In this document: in pieces, positions 30,413-39,162 of the stretch
How positions within the stretch are numbered: position 1 is the first letter of the stretch
Layout: each line of letters opens with the position of its first letter
NCBI GenBank assembly: GCA_028279345.1
Contig: JANQNY010000086.1
Location: 1-64,000, forward strand
Length of the DNA stretch: 64,000 bases
Direction: 5' to 3'
From: Geminicoccaceae bacterium
Lineage (GTDB): Bacteria; Pseudomonadota; Alphaproteobacteria; Geminicoccales; Geminicoccaceae
Notes under the pieces: generated by a model
Told to the model about the DNA's origin: nothing
Database searches by the model: none
What the model saw: only the letters and a program-made list of their open reading frames with translations
Program-made: the position numbers and the translations under genes

Positions 30413-31477
30413 CTAACCGAGCGGGTCCACCCAGCCCATCAGCTCGCGCCGGATGACCGTCTCGATCACGTGCATACCTTGCGGGCCGTCGTTCAGGCAG
30501 GGGATGTAGGTGAACTGCTCGCCGCCATTGGCGAGGAACTCCTCACGCACCTCCTGGTCGATCTCCTCCAGCGTCTCGACGCAATCCGAGACGAACGCGG
30601 GTGAGACGACCGCGAGGCGCCGCACGCCCTGCTTCGCCAACTCCTCAACGGTTTCGTCGAGATAAGGCTGGAGCCACGGCTCGGGTCCGAACCGGGACTG
30701 GAAACAGACCTTCAGCTTCTCCTTGGGCCAGCCGAGGCGTTCGCGTACCAGGCGGTTCGTCTTCGCGCAGTGGCAGTGATACGGATCGCCCGCGGTGTGA
30801 TAGCGCTTGGGAAGCCCGTGGAAGGACGTGATCACAACCTCGGGCTCCCAGTCGAGAGCTCCCAGATGGTCTTCGATCGAAGTGGCGATGGCCTCGACGT
30901 AGGCCGGCTCATCGTGCCAGGGGCCCAAGGTCCGGATGGCTGGCTGCCAGCGCAGTTTCAAGAGCGCTTTGAACGCCTCGTCATAGGCGGTGGCGGTCGT
31001 GGTGGCGCTGTATTGCGGGTAGAGGGCCGCCATGAGGATGCGGGTGCAGCCTTGGTCGACCATCTGGTGGAGGACATCCGGCACGCTCGGCTGGCCGTAG
31101 CGCATCGCCCAGTCGACCACAACCTCGGGATGGCGGGCGAAGCGCTCGGTGAGGCGCTCGGACTGGCTGCGGGTGATGGTCCGAAGCGGGCTTTCATCGC
31201 GGTCCTCGTTCCAGATCGAGGCATAGGCGGCACCGCTGCGCTTCGGCCGGCTCGACAGAATGATACCCTGGAGGATCGGTTGCCAGAACCAACCCGGATA
31301 GTCGATCACCCGCTTGTCGCTCAAGAACTGGCTTAGATAGCGTCGCATCGGCCAGTAGGACGTCGCGTCGGGCGTGCCCAGATTGATCAGCATCACGCCC
31401 GTCTTCTGGCTGGAGACGGCCGGATGATCGGCCGGAAGGGCCACGCTGTGCGTCAAGCTGGCGGGAGCGTCGGGCAT
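30413..31477 (-). CDS. hemH: Ferrochelatase
   Basis: Inserts Fe2+ into protoporphyrin IX, the last step of haem synthesis. From ATG 31477 the protein is 354 residues. Family landmarks are GVMLINLGTPDATS near residue 27, RRYLSQFLSDKRVID, YPQYSATTTA, the catalytic-His motif ITSFHGLPKRYHTAGDPYHCHC, and the late PAFVSDCVETLEEI with the conserved acidic pair. The frame stays open 63 codons upstream to 31666, but that overlaps the divergent M24 gene and is not conserved. Upstream of motA on the same strand, 65 nt apart. Confidence 0.95.
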   Translation of the reverse strand: MPDAPASLTHSVALPADHPAVSSQKTGVMLINLGTPDATSYWPMRRYLSQFLSDKRVIDYPGWFWQPILQGIILSSRPKRSGAAYASIWNEDRDESPLRTITRSQSERLTERFARHPEVVVDWAMRYGQPSVPDVLHQMVDQGCTRILMAALYPQYSATTTATAYDEAFKALLKLRWQPAIRTLGPWHDEPAYVEAIATSIEDHLGALDWEPEVVITSFHGLPKRYHTAGDPYHCHCAKTNRLVRERLGWPKEKLKVCFQSRFGPEPWLQPYLDETVEELAKQGVRRLAVVSPAFVSDCVETLEEIDQEVREEFLANGGEQFTYIPCLNDGPQGMHVIETVIRRELMGWVDPLG

Positions 31478-31568
31478 TGGCAACTTCGGATGATGAACGC
31501 TTAATCGCTGCAAATGAGACCTAGGACCCAGACCTCCGTGGAGCAAGGCCCGTGCCGGCAAGACGCCG

Positions 31569-32720
31569 ATGAAGCTACACTTCGCGCCCGAGGAGTTCAC
31601 CGCCCGACGCGCTCGGACGCTTGCCGGGATGGCCGACGAGCGTCTCGACGGCCTGTTGCTGTTCAAACCCGAGAGCCATTACTGGCTCACCGGCTACGAC
31701 ACCTTCGGCTACTGCTTCTTTCAGTGCCTGCTCCTGGCGCCAGACGGGACGACGCGGCTCCTGACGCGTTCGGCCGACCTGCGGCAGGCGGCACTGACCT
31801 CGATCGTCGACGAAGTTCGCGTCTGGCGCGACGGTCAGGACGCGGCGCCCGCCAAGGAACTGCTGGCGCTCGTCGCCGACGCGGGGCTCCTCGGAAAGCG
31901 CCTCGGCGTCGAGTGGGATACGGCCGGCCTAACGGCCGCCAACGGCCAAGCCATTTGCGACGTCTTCGACGACCGTGCGCAGCTGCTCGATGCTTCGCTG
32001 CTGGTCTCCCGCCTGCGGCTGGTGAAGAGTGCCGCCGAGCTGGCGTACATCCGCCGGGCCGGAGAGCTTTCTGACGCAGCATTGAAGGCTGCGCTGGACG
32101 TTACCGAGCCGGGCGCCGACGAAGCGCTGATCAAGTCGCGGCTGGTGGGCGCCATCTACGAGGGCGACGGTGACGACATGGGCAACCCGCTGATCATCGG
32201 CAGCGGCCCGTATGCGCTGCTCTGTCGCTCGCATAGCGGCCGCCGCCGCCTCGACGCACAGGACCAGCTGACGCTGGAGTGGGCCGGCGTCTATCGGCGC
32301 TATCACGCGGCGCAGATGCGGACGGTGTGCGTCGGCAGCGCTACGCAGCGCCATCAGGAGCTGTTCGAAGCCGCGCGCGACGCGTTGCTGGCGTGCGAGG
32401 AGCGGCTGCGCCCGGGTGGTGCGGTGGGCGAGGTGTACGCGGCGCACGCCCGGCCGCTCGATGTTCGGGGGCTGGCCGCGCATCGCCTCAATGCGTGCGG
32501 CTACTCCCTGGGTGCCGTCTACCCGCCCTCATGGATGGATTGGCCGATGTGCTACGCCGACAATCCGGTGGTGCTTGAACCCGATATGATCTTCTTTCTG
32601 CACATGATCTTGATGGACAGCGACAGCGGCGTGGCGATGACGCTGGGCCGCACGTCGAGGGTCACGACGGGTGCCGCGGAACCGCTCAGCCGGACGCCGC
32701 TTGAGCTGCTGGTCCGCTGA
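31569..32720 (+). CDS. M24 creatinase-fold protein without metal ligands (ectoine-hydrolase/creatinase-like)
   Basis: A 383-residue pita-bread protein with an N-terminal creatinase domain (MKLHFAPEEFTARRARTL, ESHYWLTGYDTFGYCFF) and a C-terminal M24 domain. In metal-dependent M24 peptidases the first two ligands are Asp in DxGxxxxGYxxDxxRT; here the aligned stretch is EWAGVYRRYHAAQMRT, with Glu and Ala in those places, so a two-metal site is not expected. The HRLNACGYSLG and WMDWPM pattern recalls creatinase and DoeA-type ectoine hydrolases, which are metal-free. Substrate unproven. Divergent from hemH. ATG 31569 chosen by the conserved N-terminus. Confidence 0.72.
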   Translation: MKLHFAPEEFTARRARTLAGMADERLDGLLLFKPESHYWLTGYDTFGYCFFQCLLLAPDGTTRLLTRSADLRQAALTSIVDEVRVWRDGQDAAPAKELLALVADAGLLGKRLGVEWDTAGLTAANGQAICDVFDDRAQLLDASLLVSRLRLVKSAAELAYIRRAGELSDAALKAALDVTEPGADEALIKSRLVGAIYEGDGDDMGNPLIIGSGPYALLCRSHSGRRRLDAQDQLTLEWAGVYRRYHAAQMRTVCVGSATQRHQELFEAARDALLACEERLRPGGAVGEVYAAHARPLDVRGLAAHRLNACGYSLGAVYPPSWMDWPMCYADNPVVLEPDMIFFLHMILMDSDSGVAMTLGRTSRVTTGAAEPLSRTPLELLVR

Positions 32721-32798
32721 GGCCTTGACGAACCGGCGACATTGCGCGGGCGCGGCGGGGTTGATAGCTTCCGCGCCGACGCCCAACGGAGCTCCCGG

Positions 32799-33731
32799 AT
32801 GAAGCTGCTCGCCGGCAACAGCAACCGCCCTCTCGCGGAGGCGATCGCCGCCTACCTGCGCGCCAATCTCACCAACGCCACCGTGCAGCGCTTCAACGAC
32901 ATGGAGGTTTGGGTAGAGATCCACGAGAACGTCCGTGGCGAGGATGTGTTCGTCGTCCAGTCTTCGTCCTATCCGGCCAACGACAACCTGATGGAGCTCC
33001 TGGTCTGCCTAGATGCGCTCAAGCGTGCATCGGCAAAGCGCGTAACGGCCGTGATCCCTTATTTCGGCTATGCTCGCCAGGACCGAAAGCCTGGCCCACG
33101 AACGCCTATCTCGGCGAAGCTCGTCGCCAATCTCATCACGGTCGCCGGTGCAGCACGCGTGCTGACGATGGATCTGCACGCGGGTCAGATCCAGGGTTTC
33201 TTCGATATCCCGGTGGACAATCTCTACGCCGCGCCGCTGTTCGCCCCTGACATCCAGAACAATCTCGGCACCGACGAGCTGGTGATCGTCTCGCCCGACG
33301 TCGGTGGCGTCGGGCGGGCACGGGCGCTAGCGAAGCGCCTCGATGTGCCTCTGGCCATCGTCGACAAGCGCCGCGAGCGCGCCGGGGTTTCCGAGGTCGT
33401 CAATGTGATCGGTGAGGTCGAGGGGCGCCGTTGCGTCCTCTTCGACGACATCATCGACAGCGGCGGAACGCTCGTGAACGCCGCCGACGCGTTGTTGGAA
33501 GCAGGCGCGAGTGCGGTCCACGCCTATGTGACCCACGGGGTGCTCTCGGCCGGTGCCGTGGCCCGGGTGGCCGCGAGTTCGCTCGAGCAGTTGGTTGTGA
33601 CCGACAGCATTCGGGCGACCGAGGGCGTGCGCGTCACCGAGAAGATCCGCTTGCTGTCGATCGCCCAGCTCATGGGCGAGGCGATCAGCAGGATTTCCAG
33701 CGAGAGCTCGGTCTCGAGCCTGTTCGACTAG
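32799..33731 (+). CDS. prs: Ribose-phosphate pyrophosphokinase (PRPP synthase)
   Basis: Makes PRPP from ribose 5-phosphate and ATP for nucleotide, His and Trp synthesis. 310 residues from ATG 32799, preceded by CGGAG. Class I marks: [13 protein letters not shown] at the start, [10 protein letters not shown], the flexible-loop arginine/lysine region [36 protein letters not shown], and the PRPP-binding loop [14 protein letters not shown]. prs-rplY-pth-ychF is the usual alphaproteobacterial order; here pth and ychF are separated by an insert. Confidence 0.97.
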   Translation: MKLLAGNSNRPLAEAIAAYLRANLTNATVQRFNDMEVWVEIHENVRGEDVFVVQSSSYPANDNLMELLVCLDALKRASAKRVTAVIPYFGYARQDRKPGPRTPISAKLVANLITVAGAARVLTMDLHAGQIQGFFDIPVDNLYAAPLFAPDIQNNLGTDELVIVSPDVGGVGRARALAKRLDVPLAIVDKRRERAGVSEVVNVIGEVEGRRCVLFDDIIDSGGTLVNAADALLEAGASAVHAYVTHGVLSAGAVARVAASSLEQLVVTDSIRATEGVRVTEKIRLLSIAQLMGEAISRISSESSVSSLFD

Positions 33732-33895
33732 GGCGGTTCGCGTTGGAGTGTAGCCGGCGCGCGGCGGCGCCCGAAGGCATCGAGTGCGCGGGCGGCGAGG
33801 GTGGTTCCCGTGGAATGGCAAATGCGTTAGTGCTGCGATCAGGAATGATCTGTCCGAGGCGGGCCGCGTCCCGTGTCGGAGGGAAGGAGTGAAGC

Positions 33896-34534
33896 ATGGT
33901 GGATATGGTAACGCTGCCCGCGGCGGCACGCTCAGCGACGGGCAAGGGGCCCAATCGTCGTCTGCGGGCGACCGGCATGGTTCCGGCGGTGATCTATGGC
34001 GGTGCGGACGAGCCCGAGCTCTGCGCGGTCGTCACGAAGGAGCTCAGAAAGCAGCTCCAGACCAATGCGAACTTCTTCAGCTCGGTGATTGCGTTGGACT
34101 TCGGCGACCGGAAGCTTGAGGTGGTGCCTCGCGAGGCGCAGCTCGACCCGGTGGTGGATGAGGCGCGACCGCTGCATGTCGACTTCCTCAGAGCCACCAG
34201 AGGTAGCAGCATTACGGTGCAGGTGCCGGTGGTCTTCCGCAACGAGGAAGAGTCGCCCGGGCTCAAACGGGGCGGTGTGCTCAACATCGTGCGCCGGGAG
34301 ATCGAGCTGGTCTGTCCGATCAACGCTATTCCGGAGCAGATCGTTGTCGATCTCGCCGAGCGCGAGATCGGCGACTCGATTCACGTGAGCGCCGTGGCTC
34401 TGCCGCCTGACGTGAGTCCGACCATTACCGATCGTGATTTCACCATCGCGACCATCACGGGCAAGGGCGGCTCGGAGGACGGCGCCCAGCAGGACGAAGA
34501 GGAGACGAGCGAGGCTGCCGAAGACGAGGAGTAG
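33896..34534 (+). CDS. rplY: 50S ribosomal protein L25/general stress protein Ctc
   Basis: Binds 5S rRNA. The 212-residue long form has the N-terminal L25 domain (LPAAARSATGKGPNRRLRATGMVPAVIYGG) and the C-terminal Ctc/TL5-type beta domain (GGVLNIVRREIELVCPINAIPEQIVVDL, IGDSIHVSAVALPP), then an acidic tail of Glu and Asp. A strong GGAGGGAAGGAG Shine-Dalgarno region precedes the ATG. pth begins 9 nt after the stop. Confidence 0.96.
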   Translation: MVDMVTLPAAARSATGKGPNRRLRATGMVPAVIYGGADEPELCAVVTKELRKQLQTNANFFSSVIALDFGDRKLEVVPREAQLDPVVDEARPLHVDFLRATRGSSITVQVPVVFRNEEESPGLKRGGVLNIVRREIELVCPINAIPEQIVVDLAEREIGDSIHVSAVALPPDVSPTITDRDFTIATITGKGGSEDGAQQDEEETSEAAEDEE

Positions 34535-34543
34535 GCCCGGCGC

Positions 34544-35122
34544 ATGCTGCTGCTTGTCGGCGTCGGTAATCCCGGCCAGGGCTATGCAATGCACCGCCAC
34601 AATATCGGCTTCATGGCGCTCGACCGGCTGGTCGAGCGCTTCGCTTTTCCCGCTTGGCGCCGTCGCTTTCAGGGCTGGTTTAGCGAAGGCACGATGGGCG
34701 GCGCGAAGGTTCTGCTGCTCAAGCCTGCGACCTACATGAACGAGAGTGGCCGTGCCGTCGGCGAGGCGGTCCGCTTCTACAAGCTATCGCCCGCAGATGT
34801 CGTGGTCTTCCACGACGAGCTCGACCTCCAGCCGTTCAAGTGCCGGGTGAAGACAGACGGTGGTGTCGCCGGCCACAATGGGCTGCGGTCCATCGCAGCA
34901 CATCTCGGCACGCGCGAGTTCAAGCGCGTGCGCCTGGGCATCGGCCATCCCGGCATCAAGGAGCGGGTCACGGGCCACGTGCTCGGCAGCTTTGCCAAGG
35001 CCGAGCTTCCCGATCTCGTTCGGCTCCTTGATGCCCTTGCCGACGCTGCGCCCAAGCTGGTCGTGGGTGACGACGCGGGCTTCATGAACCGCGTCGCGCT
35101 TGCCATGCAGGCAGATGGCTGA
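34544..35122 (+). CDS. pth: Peptidyl-tRNA hydrolase
   Basis: Frees tRNA from peptidyl-tRNA released by stalled ribosomes. 192 residues. Signatures: [26 protein letters not shown] with catalytic His19 (RHNIGF), [16 protein letters not shown], the Asp in [11 protein letters not shown] (near residue 90) and [12 protein letters not shown]. Coupled closely to rplY. After it the GC content falls and the expected ychF is 2.86 kb away. Confidence 0.96.
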   Translation: MLLLVGVGNPGQGYAMHRHNIGFMALDRLVERFAFPAWRRRFQGWFSEGTMGGAKVLLLKPATYMNESGRAVGEAVRFYKLSPADVVVFHDELDLQPFKCRVKTDGGVAGHNGLRSIAAHLGTREFKRVRLGIGHPGIKERVTGHVLGSFAKAELPDLVRLLDALADAAPKLVVGDDAGFMNRVALAMQADG

Positions 35123-35429
35123 AACCGCCTAGGGCAAACAAAGGGATGCAAGGAGCGCTCGGCCAGGACGACGATGAGCCCTGGTGACACGAGCTGGCGT
35201 CGGCGTGCATACAGGCAGGGAGTCATGCGCCTGCGCGTGCACGAGATATCGTGGCTACTAGCGGTTTCTAGGCCAAGATATTGGCCAAATCGAGATCACG
35301 ATTAGTTGTCCACAGCATTTCCGAGTGGAGTACAAATATCGCGCTCTTTGCCACTCGACGAGATGCACTCTTGAAGATATCTCTGGCAGCCAAGCGGTTT
35401 CGCGCCGGCTGCGAAGGCTACTGGAGTAG
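35123..35429. other. 307-base gap between pth and an AT-rich membrane gene
   Basis: No gene supported. Holds the composition change: GC-rich up to about 35270, then AT-richer. At 35271-35286 there is a perfect inverted repeat GGCCAA-GATA-TTGGCC, listed separately. A GAACTAGC-like att core or tRNA end is not seen. Confidence 0.4.
35271..35286. repeat. Inverted repeat at the left boundary of the AT-richer segment
   Basis: GGCCAA (35271-35276) and TTGGCC (35281-35286) flank GATA. The composition change starts here. Could be a regulator site for the membrane gene at 35430 or a chance palindrome. Confidence 0.4.
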
Positions 35430-36395
35430 ATGCCAGACCATCGCGATCATTCTTCAGGTGACCACTCGCACGACAGTGTCGCGGCTGGCTTGGCAGAGGC
35501 CGTATCACCAACGGACTTCGCTATACGAGGGCGGCGGCGGGCCGTTGGTCACGATCAGGGGCGGCGCAACGAAATCCTACGATCCCTGTACTCGCGGATT
35601 GAGGTGAAAGTACGCGGTAACAAAGAAGCCGAAGTTCAAAGACAAGCAGCCGAGTTTATAAGACTCATCTCCATTCTACCTCTCGATGTTCTGGAGTATA
35701 GACGAGGTGAGCTAGAGCTTGCTTGTGATCTAATTGATGTACCTCACCTGAAGGCACCGATACTCCAGACATTGCATGCGACCGTCGTCTATTCCGTCGA
35801 GCGGCGTGGCTGGCTCTCCGGCCTTATTGTTCGTTTTGCTGGGACGACACCAATGCAGGCGGTGGTTTCCGGTCTATTACTCGTGCTTGTATTTTCGATT
35901 CTGACAATCACTTTTTCGATTTTTTTGCACATGGCGGCGAGTGGAGCAACCGTTGCCGGTGTTCGGCTTACGAATAACGGAGATGCGATCAATTATCTTG
36001 GAATATTTATTCAAAATAATTTATGGATGCATGAGTTTTTTATAGCCGTGCATGCATCAATGATCGGTAGTATCGTCAGCATAACTGTACGAATAAATGA
36101 TTTTCTAAATAAGCCCTATTTCAGTGTTGTTCGTATTTTTATTTCAATCGTACTGAGACCGTTCATTGCATCTGCGTTTACTGTTTTTGTTATTGCAGCA
36201 ATGCAATCGGGCCTTCTGTCCTTCGCTGGGCTGAGTTTGGATGGCGATCGTGGGCCGTTTTTGGCATGGGTGATTGGGTTTTTATGCGGATTCAGCGAAC
36301 GATTGGCCGAAGATTTTGCTTCAAAGGCTAGTTCGTCGATTGGTGGAGCAGAAGAGTTCAAGAAGAACGGCTTCAGCCGTCACCGTGACAGCTGA
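35430..36395 (+). CDS. Unrecognised multi-pass membrane protein in an AT-rich segment
   Basis: A 321-residue protein with a charged N-terminal half (about 1-135, with EVQRQAAEFIRLI and DVLEYRRGELELA helices) and then about four to five transmembrane helices: AVVSGLLLVLVFSILTITF near 143, HEFFIAVHASMIGSIVSI near 201, VVRIFISIVLRPFIASAF, FVIAAMQSGLLSFAG and FLAWVIGFLCGFSERLAEDF near the end. The last GF-GFSER segment also occurs in other unstudied membrane proteins; I assign no function. Codon usage (ATT, TTT, TAT, AAT frequent) is unlike its neighbours and suggests acquisition by transfer. Start ATG 35430 is the first; no strong SD is seen. Confidence 0.65.
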   Translation: MPDHRDHSSGDHSHDSVAAGLAEAVSPTDFAIRGRRRAVGHDQGRRNEILRSLYSRIEVKVRGNKEAEVQRQAAEFIRLISILPLDVLEYRRGELELACDLIDVPHLKAPILQTLHATVVYSVERRGWLSGLIVRFAGTTPMQAVVSGLLLVLVFSILTITFSIFLHMAASGATVAGVRLTNNGDAINYLGIFIQNNLWMHEFFIAVHASMIGSIVSITVRINDFLNKPYFSVVRIFISIVLRPFIASAFTVFVIAAMQSGLLSFAGLSLDGDRGPFLAWVIGFLCGFSERLAEDFASKASSSIGGAEEFKKNGFSRHRDS

Positions 36396-36402
36396 CGTTT
36401 GT

Positions 36403-36417
36403 CGCACGCGAAACGCG
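36403..36417. terminator. Hairpin between convergent genes
   Basis: CACGCG and CGCGTG flank AAA, 7 nt after the membrane gene and 27 nt before the TPR gene end. Placement between convergent genes fits a shared terminator, but no U-run is present. Confidence 0.3.
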
Positions 36418-36443
36418 TGTCGGCGCGATCGGCTTGCCGACTC

Positions 36444-37874
36444 TCACAGGCTCGGCATCGGCTTGACCGTGGCAACGTGGCCAGTGGTCGTCGGTAGCGG
36501 GGTAGATGTCGCCTTCGCTTCGCTGCGGGCGCGGGCGGCCGCCGCGGCTTGGCCCGTGCCATCCAGCGCCTCGGCATATTTGAGCCAGCTGCCGTGGCTG
36601 TGCGGGCGGAGGGTGACACGCTCGCCGGCGAGCGTGCGGGCGAGCTCGAACCGCCCCGCGCGCAGGGCCGCCTCCAGTAGCAAGAGGTGAAACACGTCGC
36701 GCTGGGCGTGGCTGCCGCCAATGGCCGCGAGGTCGTCCTTTCTGGGCAGCAGCAGCTCGATCGCGTGGGCGTAGTCGCCTGAGTAGAATGCCTCGATGGC
36801 CGTGCACACCGGCAACACGTGATCGCGAACGCGCGGGGCACTGTCGTTGTCGGACTGGGCGAACGCGACGAGCGAGGCCAACTGGCGCTGCGTCTCCGGC
36901 CGACGCTCGTGGGCGAGTGGCATGATCGTGTGGACGTCGGTGAAGGCCATCTGGTGGTTGTCGACCCAGCCCACGGCGCGGTCAGCGAGGCTCGCCCAAC
37001 GGTCGTTGACCGACCCACCCATCAGCTCCACACGGGCGAGCAGCGAGGCGCAGTTCTGCATGTCGATGTAGAACATGTCGGCGCCCGGATCGATCACGCT
37101 GTCATAGAGCACGAGCATCTCGTCGAGCTCGCCGCGCTCGAAATGGAAGAGTGCCCGGTGCCACCAGATGTGGGTGCGCATGGCCGCCCGATCCGCCCAG
37201 CGGTCGGCCGGGAAGCCGAGCCATTCGACGCCCTCGCCATGCCGATCCTGCATCTCCAGGACGTGGGCGACGGCATGGATCGACCACATGTCCTCGCCGT
37301 TCAGCTCGACCGCCTGCCGGCCCATGCGCTCGGCCGTGGCATAGTCGCCCAACTCTTCATGACCGAAGGCGGCCATGCCGAGGAGATCGCCATAGCGGGG
37401 CACGCTCTCGTCCCAGGATGGCAGCGCCCGGACGACGACGTTGCGCATGCGACGATGGGTGCCGAGCCAGAACGATTGGAAGTGCGCGAGCCGTAGCGCC
37501 AGGAGATCACGTGGCCACTGGACCAGGATTTCCTCCCACAGCCGCGTCGCACGCTCACCGCGACCGGAAGCCCACATTTCTAGAGCTTCGAGGTGGATCT
37601 TCTCACGCTGGGTTAAATCCTGGATCGGCTGCGCGCGGGCCTTTCCCAATGCGCGCCGCGCATCGCCGACGCCCTCCGGCGTGGCCCGCGCCATCATCAG
37701 ATAGCCGACGAGCACGTGGCCCATGACGAAGGCCGGATCGGCCGCGAGCATCGCCTTGATCGCCTGGCCGATCCGCAGGCGGTATTCAAGGTAGCAGACG
37801 AGCACGTCGTCGAAGGCGCGGGCCGCCGCTTCGCTGGTGGTCGTGAGCTCGAGCCCGCGTTCGTCGGTGATCAT
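36444..37874 (-). CDS. TTC38-type tetratricopeptide repeat protein
   Basis: A 476-residue soluble helical protein matching the TTC38 family known from bacteria to man; its biochemical role is unknown. Recognisable stretches are SEAAARAFDDVLVCYLEYR at the start, ADPAFVMGHVLVGYL, HLEALEMWASGRGERATRLWEEIL, LRLAHFQSFWLGTHRRMR, LGMAAFGHEELGDY and IHAVAHVLEMQDRHGEG followed by WWHRALFHFERG. ATG 37874 is used; a longer frame to 38051 runs into the divergent ychF gene. It is GC-rich like the rest of the chromosome, unlike the membrane gene beside it. Confidence 0.85.
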   Translation of the reverse strand: MITDERGLELTTTSEAAARAFDDVLVCYLEYRLRIGQAIKAMLAADPAFVMGHVLVGYLMMARATPEGVGDARRALGKARAQPIQDLTQREKIHLEALEMWASGRGERATRLWEEILVQWPRDLLALRLAHFQSFWLGTHRRMRNVVVRALPSWDESVPRYGDLLGMAAFGHEELGDYATAERMGRQAVELNGEDMWSIHAVAHVLEMQDRHGEGVEWLGFPADRWADRAAMRTHIWWHRALFHFERGELDEMLVLYDSVIDPGADMFYIDMQNCASLLARVELMGGSVNDRWASLADRAVGWVDNHQMAFTDVHTIMPLAHERRPETQRQLASLVAFAQSDNDSAPRVRDHVLPVCTAIEAFYSGDYAHAIELLLPRKDDLAAIGGSHAQRDVFHLLLLEAALRAGRFELARTLAGERVTLRPHSHGSWLKYAEALDGTGQAAAAARARSEAKATSTPLPTTTGHVATVKPMPSL

Positions 37875-37980
37875 CGCGTCTCCCCTGCCGACGGCGCTCG
37901 CGTCGCTGGTCGCCTGTGTCTGTCCGTGACGCCGGCGCCGCGGTGGTCTAAGCCCCGCTGCAATCTGCACGGGAACGTCG

Positions 37981-39081
37981 ATGGGCTTCAACTGTGGCAT
38001 CGTCGGTCTGCCGAATGTCGGCAAGTCGACCCTCTTCAACGCGCTCACCAAGACCGCGGCGGCCGCCGCCGCGAACTACCCTTTTTGCACGATCGAGCCC
38101 AATGTGGGCCGCGTACCCGTGCCGGACCCGCGGCTCGCGAAGATCGCCGCCCTCGCCAAGTCGGCGAAAGCCATCGACACCCAACTCGACATCAAGGACA
38201 TCGCCGGGTTGGTGCGAGGTGCCTCCAAGGGCGAGGGCCTCGGAAACAAGTTCCTGGGCGCGATTCGCGAGGTCGATGCGATCGTCCACGTGCTCCGCTG
38301 CTTCGAGGACGAGGACGTCGCGCATGTCGAGGGCGGCGTCGACCCCATTCGTGATGCCGAACTGATCGAGACCGAGCTTCTGTTGGCGGACATCGAGAGC
38401 CTGGAGCGCCAGGAGGAGGGACTCGTGAAGCGCGCGCGCGGCCAGGACAAGGCCGCGAAGGCGCGGCTCGACGTGCTCAAGGCGGTCCTGCCGCGGATGC
38501 AGGAGGGCATTCCGGCCCGCGCGCTGGGGCTTGACGCTGATGCGCAGGCGTTACTCGCCGAGTTCAATCTGCTGACCGACAAGCCGGTACTCTACGTCTT
38601 GAACGTCGAGGAGGCATCGGCGGCGTGTGGCAACGCGCTGAGTGCCACAGCCGTGGCCTTCGCCGAGCGTCAGGGCGCTCGCTCGGTCGTCGTGGCGGCC
38701 GCGATCGAGGCCGAAGTGGCGAGCCTCGACACCGAGCAGGAGAAACACGAATACCTTGCGGCGTTGGGCCTGGAAGAGCCCGGCCTCAACCGCGTCATCC
38801 GCGAGGGCTACGCGCTTCTTGGGCTCCTCACGTTCTTCACCGGTGGACCGAAGGAGGCGCGCGCCTGGACCGTGCCGCAGGGTGCGACAGCGCCCGAGGC
38901 TGCCGGCGTCATCCACACTGATTTTCAGAAGGGTTTCATCGCCGCCGAGACGATCGCCTATGACGACTACATCGCCTGCGGCGGCGAGGCGGCGGCGCGC
39001 GATGCCGGCAAGCTGCGCCTCGAGGGCCGCGACTATGCGGTCAAGGACGGCGACGTCTTTCACTTCCGCTTCAACGTTTGA
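37981..39081 (+). CDS. ychF: Redox-regulated ATPase YchF (OBG family)
   Basis: Ribosome-associated P-loop ATPase. 366 residues with Walker [10 protein letters not shown] (residues 8-16), switch segments [12 protein letters not shown] and [20 protein letters not shown], and the base-specificity motif NVEE (in VLNVEEA) instead of NKxD, which is why YchF prefers ATP. A TGS domain follows in the C-terminal third ([15 protein letters not shown] ... [14 protein letters not shown]). Normally directly behind pth; here separated from it. Confidence 0.96.
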   Translation: MGFNCGIVGLPNVGKSTLFNALTKTAAAAAANYPFCTIEPNVGRVPVPDPRLAKIAALAKSAKAIDTQLDIKDIAGLVRGASKGEGLGNKFLGAIREVDAIVHVLRCFEDEDVAHVEGGVDPIRDAELIETELLLADIESLERQEEGLVKRARGQDKAAKARLDVLKAVLPRMQEGIPARALGLDADAQALLAEFNLLTDKPVLYVLNVEEASAACGNALSATAVAFAERQGARSVVVAAAIEAEVASLDTEQEKHEYLAALGLEEPGLNRVIREGYALLGLLTFFTGGPKEARAWTVPQGATAPEAAGVIHTDFQKGFIAAETIAYDDYIACGGEAAARDAGKLRLEGRDYAVKDGDVFHFRFNV

Positions 39082-39162
39082 CCGCGTGTCGGTCGTCACT
39101 TTCGGCAGTGCAGCATTGCGGTAAGCCGTCTGCGCGTTTCAGCAGTTCGGGGTGCGGCGGCA

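Noticed and set aside
35281-35607. 108-residue plus-strand frame overlapping the start of the AT-rich membrane gene
   Set aside because: No family motif, mixed codon pattern, overlaps a better-supported gene in another frame.
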